Part shown: positions 20,583-33,900 of the stretch, piece after piece | Layout: each line of letters opens with the position of its first letter | How positions within the stretch are numbered: position 1 is the first letter of the stretch | Origin: Sulfuriflexus sp. | GTDB taxonomy: Bacteria > Pseudomonadota > Gammaproteobacteria > AKS1 | Direction: 5' to 3' | Assembly: GCA_023134145.1 (NCBI GenBank) | Contig: JAGLUW010000013.1 | Coordinates: 1 to 64,000, forward strand | DNA: 64,000 nt | Notes under the pieces: generated by a model | Seen by the model: the letters and a program-made list of their open reading frames with translations, nothing else | Database searches by the model: none | What the model was told of the DNA's origin: nothing | Program-made: the position numbers and the translations under genes

Positions 20583-21023
20583 TTATTTTGCGTTAGGTGA
20601 TTTTATTCTTAATGCCCAAGCAGTTACTCGTGTAAATTTATTAATAATACTTTCATTGTTCCCCGTTGCTTCTAATGACATGGAATCACCATTGATAACC
20701 AATTTTTGACTTTCCCATATCTTATTATCTAGACTTATTTCTAAGGTATCATCTTCAACTTTATACATACCCAATAGCTGATTAATTTCTCCTAGTTTAA
20801 AGTTCACCGGATCAATTATTCTTATTTCAAGCACGCCATTTTTATTAAATTTTATTTCAGTTGCTGACGTTTCAATATCTTCTTTTTTCATGCCAAATTC
20901 TAATAGTTGTTTCTTATCTATGGTTGCTCTCCATAGACCAACAATCTCATGATCTATTGAGGTTTCATTAGAACAGCCCGTTAAATTAAATATGAATATT
21001 AGAATTAGTAGTTTTGTTTTCAT
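20583..21023 (-). CDS. Hypothetical lipoprotein
   Basis: MKTKLLILIFIFNLTGCSNET lipobox; no family recognised; start taken at MKTKLL. Confidence 0.6.
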   Translation of the reverse strand: MKTKLLILIFIFNLTGCSNETSIDHEIVGLWRATIDKKQLLEFGMKKEDIETSATEIKFNKNGVLEIRIIDPVNFKLGEINQLLGMYKVEDDTLEISLDNKIWESQKLVINGDSMSLEATGNNESIINKFTRVTAWALRIKSPNAK

Positions 21024-21068
21024 TTTAATGCCCGTTAGAGTGTTGCAATGTCTTGGCGCCATTGTATC

Positions 21069-21575
21069 TTAGTTATGATTATGCCGTTGAAAGACACTGC
21101 CATGACATTTAGGGCAAGGAGGGATGTGTCCTGTTTTATGGAAATGCAATTCTCCACCACATTCCTTGCAAACCAATGTGCCGATCCCAACAATTTCGCC
21201 AGTATGCCATTCACCAACGGCGGTGGCTTGGCGTTCGAGTTGTTTTAGTTCTACGGTAGTTTGATCGGCAAGTTGGGTAAATGCTTCTAGTGCTCGTGCC
21301 TCAACTTGTTCAACATCAAAGTGGAACCAGTCTTTGATTTCATCACCATTATCGGCCATCCACTGTGCGGCTGCTTCAATATCACGGCGTAAGTAGCCAC
21401 TGATGGTGTCGATTTCTTCACGTCCTAGTTCTTCTAGTTCAGCAACTTGTTCGAGTCGTTTTTTCAGGTTTGGCTTGAGTTTATCGCCCGTTTCACTGAG
21501 TGAGTCGTACACACGATGCAGTAGTGTGTTGTAAGCCTCAACCAGCTTCATGCTTAATTTCAGTTTGTCAGTCAT
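21069..21575 (-). CDS. Zinc ribbon-containing protein (YbeL/DUF1451 family)
   Basis: Alpha-helical N-terminus plus C-terminal CKECGGELHFHKTGHIPPCPKCHGSVFQR; start at MTDKLKL. Confidence 0.87.
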   Translation of the reverse strand: MTDKLKLSMKLVEAYNTLLHRVYDSLSETGDKLKPNLKKRLEQVAELEELGREEIDTISGYLRRDIEAAAQWMADNGDEIKDWFHFDVEQVEARALEAFTQLADQTTVELKQLERQATAVGEWHTGEIVGIGTLVCKECGGELHFHKTGHIPPCPKCHGSVFQRHNHN

Positions 21576-21653
21576 TGGTGGTTCTCCTATGAAATGTCTA
21601 AATGTGTATACCTCCAGCATGCTCCAGCTAGCTAATGGGGTCAATTATGATGA

Positions 21654-24263
<2,610 letters not shown>

Positions 24264-24288
24264 TAACTTGGCAGCAATAGGAGAGATT

Positions 24289-24786
24289 ATGAATGCTTTG
24301 CGATTAATACTGGTTTCAGCACTGTTACTACTGAGCGGCTGTGGTTTTCACCTGCGTGGCAATATTGATTTGCCTGCCGGTTTGCAACAGATGCACATAG
24401 ATGGTGCGGCGAAACATTCGGCGCTTGGTTTAGAGTTGCGTCGTAGTTTAAAAACCAGTGGTGTTAATATCGTCAATGATGCAAGTTCGGCTCAGGTCAT
24501 ACTCAAAGTGTCGTCACCTTCTTTTAAACGTCGTCTACTTTCTGTCTCGGGTACTTCCGGTAAAACAACGGAATATGAATTAACTTATACCCTCAACGTG
24601 AGCTTGGTTGATCGTAAAGGCAATGTGTTACTCGCGCCACAAACGCTGCGCCAGTTACGTGATTACACCTACGATCAAAATAATGTATTAGGTAAGGGTG
24701 ATGAACAATCTCGCTTACAAGCAGACATGCAACGTGATTTGGTTCGCCAAGTATTAAATCGTCTGCAAGCTTATAATCGCGGCTAA
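24289..24786 (+). CDS. lptE: LPS-assembly lipoprotein LptE
   Basis: MNALRLILVSALLLLSGCGFHLRG; located between leuS and holA. Confidence 0.94.
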   Translation: MNALRLILVSALLLLSGCGFHLRGNIDLPAGLQQMHIDGAAKHSALGLELRRSLKTSGVNIVNDASSAQVILKVSSPSFKRRLLSVSGTSGKTTEYELTYTLNVSLVDRKGNVLLAPQTLRQLRDYTYDQNNVLGKGDEQSRLQADMQRDLVRQVLNRLQAYNRG

Positions 24787-24812
24787 AAAGCTTGGCTAAT
24801 GAAGCTTAGCTT

Positions 24813-25883
24813 ATGAAACTGGATGCTGCACAATTAGACTCCCATCTGCAGGGAGATCTTTCCCCCGTTTATATTCTTAGTGGTGATGAAATCTTGCTCG
24901 TGCAAGAAGCCGCTGATGCTATTCGCCAAGCCGCACAACAAAAAGGTTTTACGGAACGCGTGGTAATGCATGTCGATCGTAGTTTTGATTGGAATGCTTT
25001 ATATGATGCTGCCAGTGCCATGTCTTTGTTTGCCGAACAACGCCTGATTGAATTACGCCTACCGACAGGCAAGCCCGGTGATGCCGGTCGTAAGGCATTA
25101 CAAGCTTGGGCAGATCAGCCTCCGCAAGATACCGTGTTACTTATTATCACTGGTAAACTTGAAGCCAGTATCGCCAAAACCAAATGGCATAAGGCGATGG
25201 ATAAGCTGGGTAAAAATATTGTTATCTGGCCGCTGGATGCGAACCGTTTAACCTCTTGGGTAGGTGGACGGATGCGCGATAAAGGTTTGCAACCCGATAC
25301 GGCCGCAGTGGAACTGCTTGCTCAACGCATCGAAGGTAACCTGCTTGCCGCCGCACAAGAAATTGAAAAGTTAGTTCTATTGCATGGTTCGGGGCCGATT
25401 AGTATTGATGACATTGATGATGCCGTTGCCGATAATGCGCGCTTTGATATTTATAAATTAGTCGACACCGCCTTGTCTGGAGATGTCGCTTATACCCAAC
25501 GAATGTTCAATCGCCTGCGTGACGAAGGGGCTGAACCAGTATTGATGTTGTGGGTTTTATCCCGTGAATTGCGCTCATTGGCGAAAATGGCTAGGGAATC
25601 GGTCACTTCAGGTGGTCGCCCTGATGCTTCAAAGGTAGACCAAGTCATGACCAGTTACAGAGTCTGGCAGAAGCGTAAACCATTGATAAAGAAAGCCTTA
25701 ATGATGTATGGGCCACGTCGTTGGCAAGGTCTTTTGATAGCAGCCGCGCGTATTGATCGGGTGATTAAAGGTCAATCAACGGGCAATGTTTGGGATGAAT
25801 TGTTACAATTATGCTTATCTTTAGCTGGCCTCAAGGCGGCGACGGTTTTGCAGCGTAGTACGGCGCAAAGCCTGTCACGGTAA
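24813..25883 (+). CDS. holA: DNA polymerase III subunit delta
   Basis: PVYILSGDEILLVQEAADAIRQ; leuS-lptE-holA synteny. Confidence 0.94.
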   Translation: MKLDAAQLDSHLQGDLSPVYILSGDEILLVQEAADAIRQAAQQKGFTERVVMHVDRSFDWNALYDAASAMSLFAEQRLIELRLPTGKPGDAGRKALQAWADQPPQDTVLLIITGKLEASIAKTKWHKAMDKLGKNIVIWPLDANRLTSWVGGRMRDKGLQPDTAAVELLAQRIEGNLLAAAQEIEKLVLLHGSGPISIDDIDDAVADNARFDIYKLVDTALSGDVAYTQRMFNRLRDEGAEPVLMLWVLSRELRSLAKMARESVTSGGRPDASKVDQVMTSYRVWQKRKPLIKKALMMYGPRRWQGLLIAAARIDRVIKGQSTGNVWDELLQLCLSLAGLKAATVLQRSTAQSLSR

Positions 25884-25938
25884 GTACCCCTAGGATACTT
25901 AGGTATCGGCACACAACTTCTTTCGAGATAGTACGATT

Positions 25939-27222
25939 ATGCAAACAAAGTTAAAAACCACGCAGACTGATATTGCCGCTTACATGCGGGAATTAGGCAT
26001 GCGTGCGCGTAAGGCATCACGCGTTATGGCGAGTGCCAATACAGGGCAAAAGAATGCCGCCTTGGCAGCAATTGCCGACGCGTTATTAGAATCACGTGCA
26101 AGTTTACTCGCGGCCAATAAGCAAGACATGGATGCGGGGCGCAAGAGCGGTCTTGATGCCGCGTTATTGGATCGACTTGAATTAAATGACGAGCGTATTG
26201 ATGGCATGGCCGAAGGTCTACGCCAAGTTGCCGCGTTGCCAGATCCTATCGGCGAAATTGAAGGTATGAAGTATCAACCTAGTGGTTTGCAAATAGGTAA
26301 AATGCGAGTGCCTCTTGGTGTGATTGGTATTATTTATGAATCGCGTCCTAATGTGACCGCCGATGCTGCTGCGTTGTGCTTGAAATCAGGTAATGCCGCT
26401 ATTTTACGTGGTGGTTCTGAAGCCTTGCATTCGAATCAAGCGATTGTCAGTTGCGTTAGCTCAGGATTAGCCAAAGCAGGCCTACCTGCCGAAGCGGTGC
26501 AAGTTATCGAAACAACGGATCGCGCTGCAGTAGGTGAGTTAATCACCATGAGCGAGTTCGTTGATGTGATTGTGCCACGCGGTGGCAAGGGTCTGATTGA
26601 GCGTGTTTCAGAAGATGCGCGTGTACCTGTCATTAAACATTTGCATGGTGTGTGTCATGTTTATATTGATGACAAGGCGGACTTTGATAAAGCCGTTGCC
26701 GTAGCGATTAATTCTAAAACACAACGTTATGGTACCTGTAATACGATGGAAACATTGTTGGTTGCCGAAGGTATCGCGAAACAGATTCTACCTGTGCTTG
26801 CTGAGCAATATGCCGCGGCAGGTGTAGAGCTTCGTGGTTGTGAAAAAACCTGCGCAATAGTTGATGCAGCGATTGCCGCAACCGATGCCGATTGGGATGA
26901 GGAATATCTCGCACCTATTTTATCTATTCGCGTAGTCGCGGATATAGATGCAGCGATTGATCACATTCATGCACATAGCTCAGGTCACACTGAATCGATA
27001 ATGAGTGAAGACATTACTCGGGCAAGACGCTTTATTGCCGAAGTCGATTCGAGCTCGGTGATGATTAATGCTTCAACGCGTTTCGCTGATGGTTTTGAGT
27101 ATGGGCTCGGTGCAGAAATCGGTATTAGTACTGATAAGATTCATGCCCGTGGTCCAGTTGGTTTGGAAGGCCTTACCTCGCAGAAATATATCGTCATTGG
27201 TGATGGTCATATTCGCGGTTGA
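25939..27222 (+). CDS. proA: Gamma-glutamyl phosphate reductase
   Basis: [71 protein letters not shown]. Confidence 0.97.
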   Translation: MQTKLKTTQTDIAAYMRELGMRARKASRVMASANTGQKNAALAAIADALLESRASLLAANKQDMDAGRKSGLDAALLDRLELNDERIDGMAEGLRQVAALPDPIGEIEGMKYQPSGLQIGKMRVPLGVIGIIYESRPNVTADAAALCLKSGNAAILRGGSEALHSNQAIVSCVSSGLAKAGLPAEAVQVIETTDRAAVGELITMSEFVDVIVPRGGKGLIERVSEDARVPVIKHLHGVCHVYIDDKADFDKAVAVAINSKTQRYGTCNTMETLLVAEGIAKQILPVLAEQYAAAGVELRGCEKTCAIVDAAIAATDADWDEEYLAPILSIRVVADIDAAIDHIHAHSSGHTESIMSEDITRARRFIAEVDSSSVMINASTRFADGFEYGLGAEIGISTDKIHARGPVGLEGLTSQKYIVIGDGHIRG

Positions 27223-27252
27223 TTCTGATTTTGATTCAGTGGCGCTGCTTTA

Positions 27253-27876
27253 ATGGCTGCAATTGGTATTTTGGGCGGTACCTTTGATCCGGTACATCGA
27301 GCCCACATTCAGGTAGCGTTAACGGCGTTAAATAATCTTCAGCTTGATGAAGTTCGTTTAATACCTTGTCGTCAATCGCCGACCCGAATTGCACCATTGG
27401 CTAGTACAGAACACCGGCTTGCGATGCTGAATTTAGCCGTCGCCAATGAAGCAAATTTGCTTGTTGATGACCGAGAATGTCAGCGCCAAGGTGTGTCATT
27501 TAGTGTTGATACACTGAGTGAATTGCGCAGTGAATATCCCGACGATGCACTGTTTTTTATTGTTGGTGTTGATGCCTTTAATGGCTTGTTAGCGTGGCAT
27601 AAATGGTCTGAGATATTTGAGTTGGCACACATTGTTGTCGTAAGTCGACCAGGTGAAGAGCTGGTTACTGAGGGTGAGTTAGCCAAGGTATTGGCTGAAC
27701 GTAGTTGTCACGCTAAGCCAAACACTCAGGCTGGAAATATTATTACAGGTTTGAATTGTGAATTGCCTCAGGCTGCGAGCCAAATCCGCGCAGCATTAAA
27801 AGCAGGTGAATCGATAGAAGAGTTCGTGGACAAAGCAGTCCATGATTACATACAGGAAAATAGGTTGTATCAATGA
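27253..27876 (+). CDS. nadD: Nicotinate-nucleotide adenylyltransferase
   Basis: IGILGGTFDPVHRAHIQVALTAL, LFFIVGVDAFNGLLAWHKW. Confidence 0.95.
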   Translation: MAAIGILGGTFDPVHRAHIQVALTALNNLQLDEVRLIPCRQSPTRIAPLASTEHRLAMLNLAVANEANLLVDDRECQRQGVSFSVDTLSELRSEYPDDALFFIVGVDAFNGLLAWHKWSEIFELAHIVVVSRPGEELVTEGELAKVLAERSCHAKPNTQAGNIITGLNCELPQAASQIRAALKAGESIEEFVDKAVHDYIQENRLYQ

Positions 27877-28247
27877 ATAAAGCAGTTGAATCGAAAGTAG
27901 AAGAGTTAAGCGCATTAGTGGTTGAAGCACTCGAAGATGTGAAAGCATTGGATATTCGTGTATTGGATGTGCAGACAATTAGTAACTTTACCGATCATAT
28001 GATCATTGCCACTGGTAGTACGGTTCGACAGGTTAAGGCCTTAGCGAACAGTGTTGCTGTGAGTGTTAAAGAAGCCGGTGGCGCTGTCTTAGGTCAAGAA
28101 GGTGAGAATCCCGGTGAGTGGATTTTGCTCGATCTTGGTGATGTTGTGGTTCACATCATGGTGCCGCAGGTACGTGATTTTTATAATCTCGAAAAACTCT
28201 GGGCGATTGATGGTGAAATGTCCAAGCCCGACGATACTCGTTTATAA
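27873..28247 (+). CDS. rsfS: Ribosome silencing factor RsfS
   Basis: DVKALDIRVLDVQTISNFTDHMIIATGSTVRQVKALAN, EWILLDLGDVVVHIM; 4-bp overlap with nadD. Confidence 0.95.
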   Translation: MNKAVESKVEELSALVVEALEDVKALDIRVLDVQTISNFTDHMIIATGSTVRQVKALANSVAVSVKEAGGAVLGQEGENPGEWILLDLGDVVVHIMVPQVRDFYNLEKLWAIDGEMSKPDDTRL

Positions 28248-28265
28248 GGGCTTTGAGCGACACAC

Positions 28266-28736
28266 ATGCATATCCATATTCTTGCAGTGGGTCAAAAAAT
28301 GCCTGCGTGGGTAAGCACCGGTTATGATGAATTTATTAAACGCCTGCCGAAAGAATTTACTCCTCTACTAAAAGAAATCCCACCCGGACGACGCAGTAAA
28401 AACAGCGATTTGAAACGTGCAATCGCTGAAGAATCTGAACGCATCTTGCAGGCCATACCAAAGGATTGTTTAGTCGTAGCCCTTGATGAAAAGGGTAAGT
28501 CGTGGACGACACGACAGCTTGCGGAACAAATGTCTGATTGGACAAGTTCAGGTCGTGATATTGCTTTGATTGTGGGTGGTCCCGATGGACTGAGTACTGA
28601 AATAAAGCAACGTGCGGATATGAAGTGGTCGCTTTCAGCATTAACCTTACCGCATGCCTTAGTTCGAGTTTTATTGGCCGAGCAGTTGTACCGCGCTTGG
28701 TCTTTAATCACTAATCACCCTTATCATCGAGACTAA
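28266..28736 (+). CDS. rlmH: 23S rRNA (pseudouridine1915-N3)-methyltransferase RlmH
   Basis: MHIHILAVGQKMPAWV, IALIVGGPDGLS, LTLPHALVRVLLAEQLYRAWSLITNHPYHR. Confidence 0.96.
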   Translation: MHIHILAVGQKMPAWVSTGYDEFIKRLPKEFTPLLKEIPPGRRSKNSDLKRAIAEESERILQAIPKDCLVVALDEKGKSWTTRQLAEQMSDWTSSGRDIALIVGGPDGLSTEIKQRADMKWSLSALTLPHALVRVLLAEQLYRAWSLITNHPYHRD

Positions 28737-28798
28737 ATTTAAAAAAATCATTTAGACAAGATTTACATCATATCGAGATAGTTTCTTAGGTTTTTAAT

Positions 28799-29377
28799 AT
28801 GAATGTTCCACAAATTTTACTTGCTTCACAATCCCCTCGTCGTGCCGAGTTATTGGATCAGATTGGTATCCAATTTGAGGTGATCAGTGTCGACGTTCCT
28901 GAGTTGTTAAAAGCAGGGGAATCGCCCACTGAATTTGTACAACGCTTGGCCTTGGATAAGGCGCGAGCTGGTTGGTTGGCCAGCGACAGGCATTTGCCTG
29001 CGCTGGGCTCAGACACGATCGTCGTGCTAGATGATGAGATTTTAGGTAAACCTGTTTCGACGGATGATGCCGAAGTGATGCTAAAAAGATTATCAGGACG
29101 TACCCATCGTGTGATGACAGCCGTGGCAGTTGTGAAGGCCGAGCAGGAAGCTATACGCCTGAGCATCAGTGAAGTGAGCTTTCGAGAAATCGCCGAGGCT
29201 GAGCGAAAGGCCTATATTTTGACGGGAGAATCGTCAGATAAGGCCGGTGGCTATGCAGTTCAGGGTCAAGCTGCTGTATTTATTGAGAAATTACAAGGCA
29301 GCTACAGCGGGGTGATGGGATTACCCTTATTCGAAACCGCTGAATTATTTAAAGAATTTGCGATTGATGTCATCTGA
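28799..29377 (+). CDS. maf: Maf-like nucleotide pyrophosphatase
   Basis: ILLASQSPRRAELLDQIGI, LGSDTIVVLDDEILGKP, DKAGGYAVQGQAAVFIEKLQGSYSGVMGLPLFET. Confidence 0.95.
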   Translation: MNVPQILLASQSPRRAELLDQIGIQFEVISVDVPELLKAGESPTEFVQRLALDKARAGWLASDRHLPALGSDTIVVLDDEILGKPVSTDDAEVMLKRLSGRTHRVMTAVAVVKAEQEAIRLSISEVSFREIAEAERKAYILTGESSDKAGGYAVQGQAAVFIEKLQGSYSGVMGLPLFETAELFKEFAIDVI

Positions 29378-29442
29378 GGCCTGCTTTGATGATGCTATGA
29401 TGGAACATAATAATAAGGAATAACAGTTAGGACGTTTTTGTA

Positions 29443-30903
29443 ATGAGCAGTGAAATTCTAATTAATATGACCCCCAATGAATCTCGGGTTGCGCTAGTCG
29501 AGAATGGGGTGCTTCAAGAAGTTTATATCGAACGTACGGCCAAGCGCGGTCTGGTTGGTAATGTTTATAAGGGCAAGGTCTCCCGCGTGTTACCCGGTAT
29601 GCAGGCTGCCTTTATTGAAATGGGCCTAGAGCGTGCCGCTTTCCTGCATGCCTCTGATATTAAGATTGATAGCGATGATGCTGATAACAAGAAGCCAGAC
29701 TCGATTAATAGCCTTGTTAGCGAAGGCCAAGAGATCTGTGTGCAGGTTGTCAAAGATCCGCTCGGTACCAAAGGTGCTCGCTTAACGACTCAAGTCTCGA
29801 TTCCTTCGCGCTTCTTGGTTTTTATGCCCGGTGTTGAACACATAGGCATTTCGCAAAAAATAGAATCCCCGGAAGAACGAGATCGCTTGCGCTCGAAACT
29901 TGAAGAGCTTGCCGTTGGTGATTATGCGGGGGGCTATATTGTACGAACTGCTGCAGAAGGTATTACTGACGATGAAATCGAGGCCGATGTCGAATATCTA
30001 CATCGTATGTGGACGGCGATTATAGATAAGATGAAGACAGAAAAGGCTCCGAATCTTATTCATGAAGACTTGCCCTTGGCAATGCGCATGATGCGTGACT
30101 TGGTTAGCCCAGAAATAGAAAAAATTCGTATTGATTCTAAAGAAACTTATGAACGTGCGGCGAAGTTTGCACGTAAATTTATTCCTGAGGTTGCCGATCG
30201 TGTGGAATACTATCCAGGTGAACGGCCTATTTTTGATCTTTACTCGGTCGAAGATGAAATTCATAAAGCGCTGGGTAAACGTGCTGATCTTAAATCAGGT
30301 GGTTATTTGATAATTGATCAAACCGAAGCGATGACCACCATTGATGTAAATACCGGTGGTTTTGTTGGCCACCGTAATCTTGATGAAACTATTTTTAAAA
30401 CCAATCTTGAAGCGGGTGTCGCGATTGCAAGGCAGCTGCGTCTAAGAAATTTGGGTGGCATTATTATTCTCGACTTCATTGATATGCAAGATGAAGAACA
30501 TAAGCGGCAGGTGCTTCGCTCCTTAGAAAAGAATCTCGAAAAGGATCATGCTAAATGCCACATCAGCCAAGTCTCTGCACTTGGCTTAGTGGAAATGACG
30601 CGTAAACGAACTCGTGAATCATTGGAACATATCCTCTGTGAAGGCTGTCCTACTTGTAATGGGCGGGGTTCACTGCGAACAGCAGAAACTGTTTGTTATG
30701 AGATTTTTCGCGAGATTATTCGCGAAGCAAGGCAATACGATGCACAAACTTTTCTCATATTAGCCTCACAGGCTGTTGTCGATAGGTTGTTGGATGAAGA
30801 ATCGACCAGCGTTGCTGAGTTAGAAGACTTCATTGGTAAGCCTATTAAGCTGCAGGTTGAATCCTTGTATACCCAAGAACATTACGATGTGGTGTTGATG
30901 TAA
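29443..30903 (+). CDS. rng: Ribonuclease G
   Basis: ILINMTPNESRVALVENGVLQEVYIER, S1 domain, TIDVNTGGFVGHRNLDETIFKTN, CPTCNGRG. Confidence 0.96.
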   Translation: MSSEILINMTPNESRVALVENGVLQEVYIERTAKRGLVGNVYKGKVSRVLPGMQAAFIEMGLERAAFLHASDIKIDSDDADNKKPDSINSLVSEGQEICVQVVKDPLGTKGARLTTQVSIPSRFLVFMPGVEHIGISQKIESPEERDRLRSKLEELAVGDYAGGYIVRTAAEGITDDEIEADVEYLHRMWTAIIDKMKTEKAPNLIHEDLPLAMRMMRDLVSPEIEKIRIDSKETYERAAKFARKFIPEVADRVEYYPGERPIFDLYSVEDEIHKALGKRADLKSGGYLIIDQTEAMTTIDVNTGGFVGHRNLDETIFKTNLEAGVAIARQLRLRNLGGIIILDFIDMQDEEHKRQVLRSLEKNLEKDHAKCHISQVSALGLVEMTRKRTRESLEHILCEGCPTCNGRGSLRTAETVCYEIFREIIREARQYDAQTFLILASQAVVDRLLDEESTSVAELEDFIGKPIKLQVESLYTQEHYDVVLM

Positions 30904-30954
30904 TCGTAATGAGCGGCCTTAACTTATTGAAAGTATGGAAGTGGATCTGAATTC

Positions 30955-33900
30955 GTGACACCTAAAAAAGTCATTCATTGTTTAGCCGGTATGTTCTGGT
31001 ATGGTTTTGCCGGAATCGCAGTTGTTGCCGCTGTATTGCTTACAGTCGCACGTTTGTTATTGCCGTTGGCAGAAAACTATCGCGCTGAAGCAGAACAGGC
31101 GTTGAGTGAATATGCTGGCCAGCCGATTCGAGTTGCGGAACTTAAAGCCAAGTGGGCAGGTTTTGAACCACAATTACATTTTTCTGATGTGCGGTTATAC
31201 GACAAAAACAATAAAGTTGTTCTATTCGAGTTTAAAGATGCACGAATGGGAATTGATTTATTCTCATCGATCCGTAATCGTGATTTTGTTCCTTCGAGTT
31301 TTACTATCAGTGGTGTTGCTCTCTCAGTAACGCGACATGCTGATAAAAGCTTGAGTGTTGCCGGGTTATTAGATAATAAAAAAGAATCCAAACAAGATTA
31401 TTCCAAATTAGTGTTTGAATGGTTATTGCGCCAACCAGATATTGGCATTGAATCCAGCAGTGTCACATGGACAGATATTCCGCTGAATGAAAAAGAGCTT
31501 TTATTTAGCGATGTTAATTTCAGACTGCGTAATTATGCAGATGTTCATCAAATTGATGCGAATGTTAATTTACCGGAACGCCTAGGCAAGACAATTAAAA
31601 TTGCTGCTGAAATGCAAGGTACGGCTGCAGACATATCTGCATGGCATGGTGATGTTTATGTGAATGCCAAGCAATTGGTTTTACCTGCGTGGTGGCGGAA
31701 GCCAGTAGTAGAAGATGTGAATTTGGCTGAAGGTCATTCGAACCTTGAGTTGTGGGGGAAATGGAAAAACAATTCATTAGGAAGTTTGGAAGGTAGTCTC
31801 TCGCTTTCTAATTTGGTTTTTTCTGGTGAGCATGCGGCTGCTATTAAGTTTATTGGTTTAAATAGCGCCTTATCATGGCATCAAAATGAAACGGATTGGA
31901 GCTTACATCTTGGCGGGTTCTCACCGATAACAAAAGAGGGTGCATGGCCTGCATCGCAATTTAGTTTTCTTTCGAATCGTCCAATGCAGCGTTTTGTTGC
32001 GGTATTGGGTTATGTGAAATTATCTGATGTATTGCCAGTGGTTAATGATTTTGAGTTGCTTGATAAAGAAGATGCCAAGACGCTCAATGCAATACAGCCT
32101 ACAGCAAACTTGCATGATCTATCATTTGTAAAGTCGAAGGATGAAACATCAAATCAATGGCATGTTGATAGTCGATTTTCTGGTCTAACAACCCAAGCTT
32201 GGAATGGCATGCCTGGTGTAAAGGATCTCGCGGGTAATTTCGCATTAGATAATAATAAAGGCAGCCTACATCTAGACAGTAATAATATTGTTCTTGATAT
32301 GAAGGGCCTGCTGCGTAAGCCCATAGATATAACGAGATTGGTAGGCAATATACAATGGCAGAAGGATGAATCGGGCCTATCATTACAGGCTACCGAGCTG
32401 GATGTTAGTAATGCCGATATTACGATTCGTGCACAAATGGATTTATCGCTACCCAATAAAGGTTCACCTGTTATTGAGCTATTAGCCGATATTGAGAATG
32501 CCGATGGCAGTCAGGTCTATAAATATTTACCACTGCCAGTTCTTTCCGATAAAACCATTGCATGGTTAGACAAATCAATTGTTCAGGGTTTTGTTCCTAG
32601 CGGTAAGGTCGTGTTACGCGGTCCATTGGATAAATTTCCTTTTGATCATGGTGAAGGAAGGTTCGAAACGCGTTTTGATGTGGTTAATGCCAAGCTTGAT
32701 TATGAACCGGGTTGGCCTGCTATTTCTGAAATGCAGGGCGAAGTAATATTCAAGGGGCGTGGCTTAGATATTATTGGTCATACAGGTCGAATTCTAGATG
32801 CCAAGGTTCATAATGTAACAGCGCATATTACCGATCTAGAAATTGATGATCCACTTTTAGAACTACGCGGTGATGTTGAATCGTCAACACAAGATATTAT
32901 TGAATATGTGGTTGCCTCTAATCTTGCCGAAGGTTATGGCAAGGAATTACGCAGACTAGAAAGTAGTGGTGATATTAACCTGAAGCTTGAAATTGATATC
33001 CCGATGGTTAGCGGCAAGGGAACGGTTCTTGGTAAGGCTACGTTAAAAGATGCCAAGTTAGGTATTAAGGGTAATGATATTCAGCTGACAAAAATCAATG
33101 GCAAGGTTTTAGTTAGCAATGAAGGTTTGCAAGGTGATGGAATTGACGGCAACTTATTTGAAACGCCTGTTAAAATTAAATTATCTCACAGTGATGATGC
33201 TTCAACAGCACTGTCAATAAAAGCTAAAGGTCAATTTGATCTTAATAAATTGATTAAAGATAAATTTGCCAAACAAATCCCACTTATCAGTAAAGGTGAA
33301 ACGGAGTGGTTAGCTAATTTATCTTTCCGTAATCCTGATGGTGATACACATCCCGTGGTTCTTGAATTAAGTTCAGAATTAAAAGGAGTGAGTGTTAACT
33401 TACCTACGCCCTTGGCCAAGGAAGCAGATGCCATTATACCACTAAGATTTACGACATCGATTCAGGATGATAGTGAGCTTCAATTGGAAGTGGATTTTGG
33501 CGATGACGTAAGTTCGATTATTCGTCTGAGAAATACTGACAAAGGTATGGAGTATGCGGGTTCATCAATTGCCTTTGGTGATGCGTTACCAATCCCACCA
33601 GAAAATGATCGGCTTTCTATTGTCGGGCAATTGGATGTTTTATCCATTGATGAATGGATGGCTTATGCCAATAAAGCACCGTGGACAAATCAAATTAAAG
33701 AGTCAGGTGATTCTTTAGATTGGCTTGAAGGGGTAAACATCGAAGTAGCTGTCTTTACCGCGATGGGTTCTAACTTTAGTTTAAAACGATTAAGACTAGA
33801 ACGAGAAGATGAAAGTTGGCACACGGTTATTGATGCGGATCGCGTTAAAGGTGAAATTCATATTCCCTATGAGTTTTCGACAGGGACGGTAAAAGCGAAT

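Noticed and set aside
20350-20709. 119-aa + ORF overlapping the kinase 3' end and lipoprotein
   Set aside because: Overlaps two better ORFs on both sides; no recognisable family.
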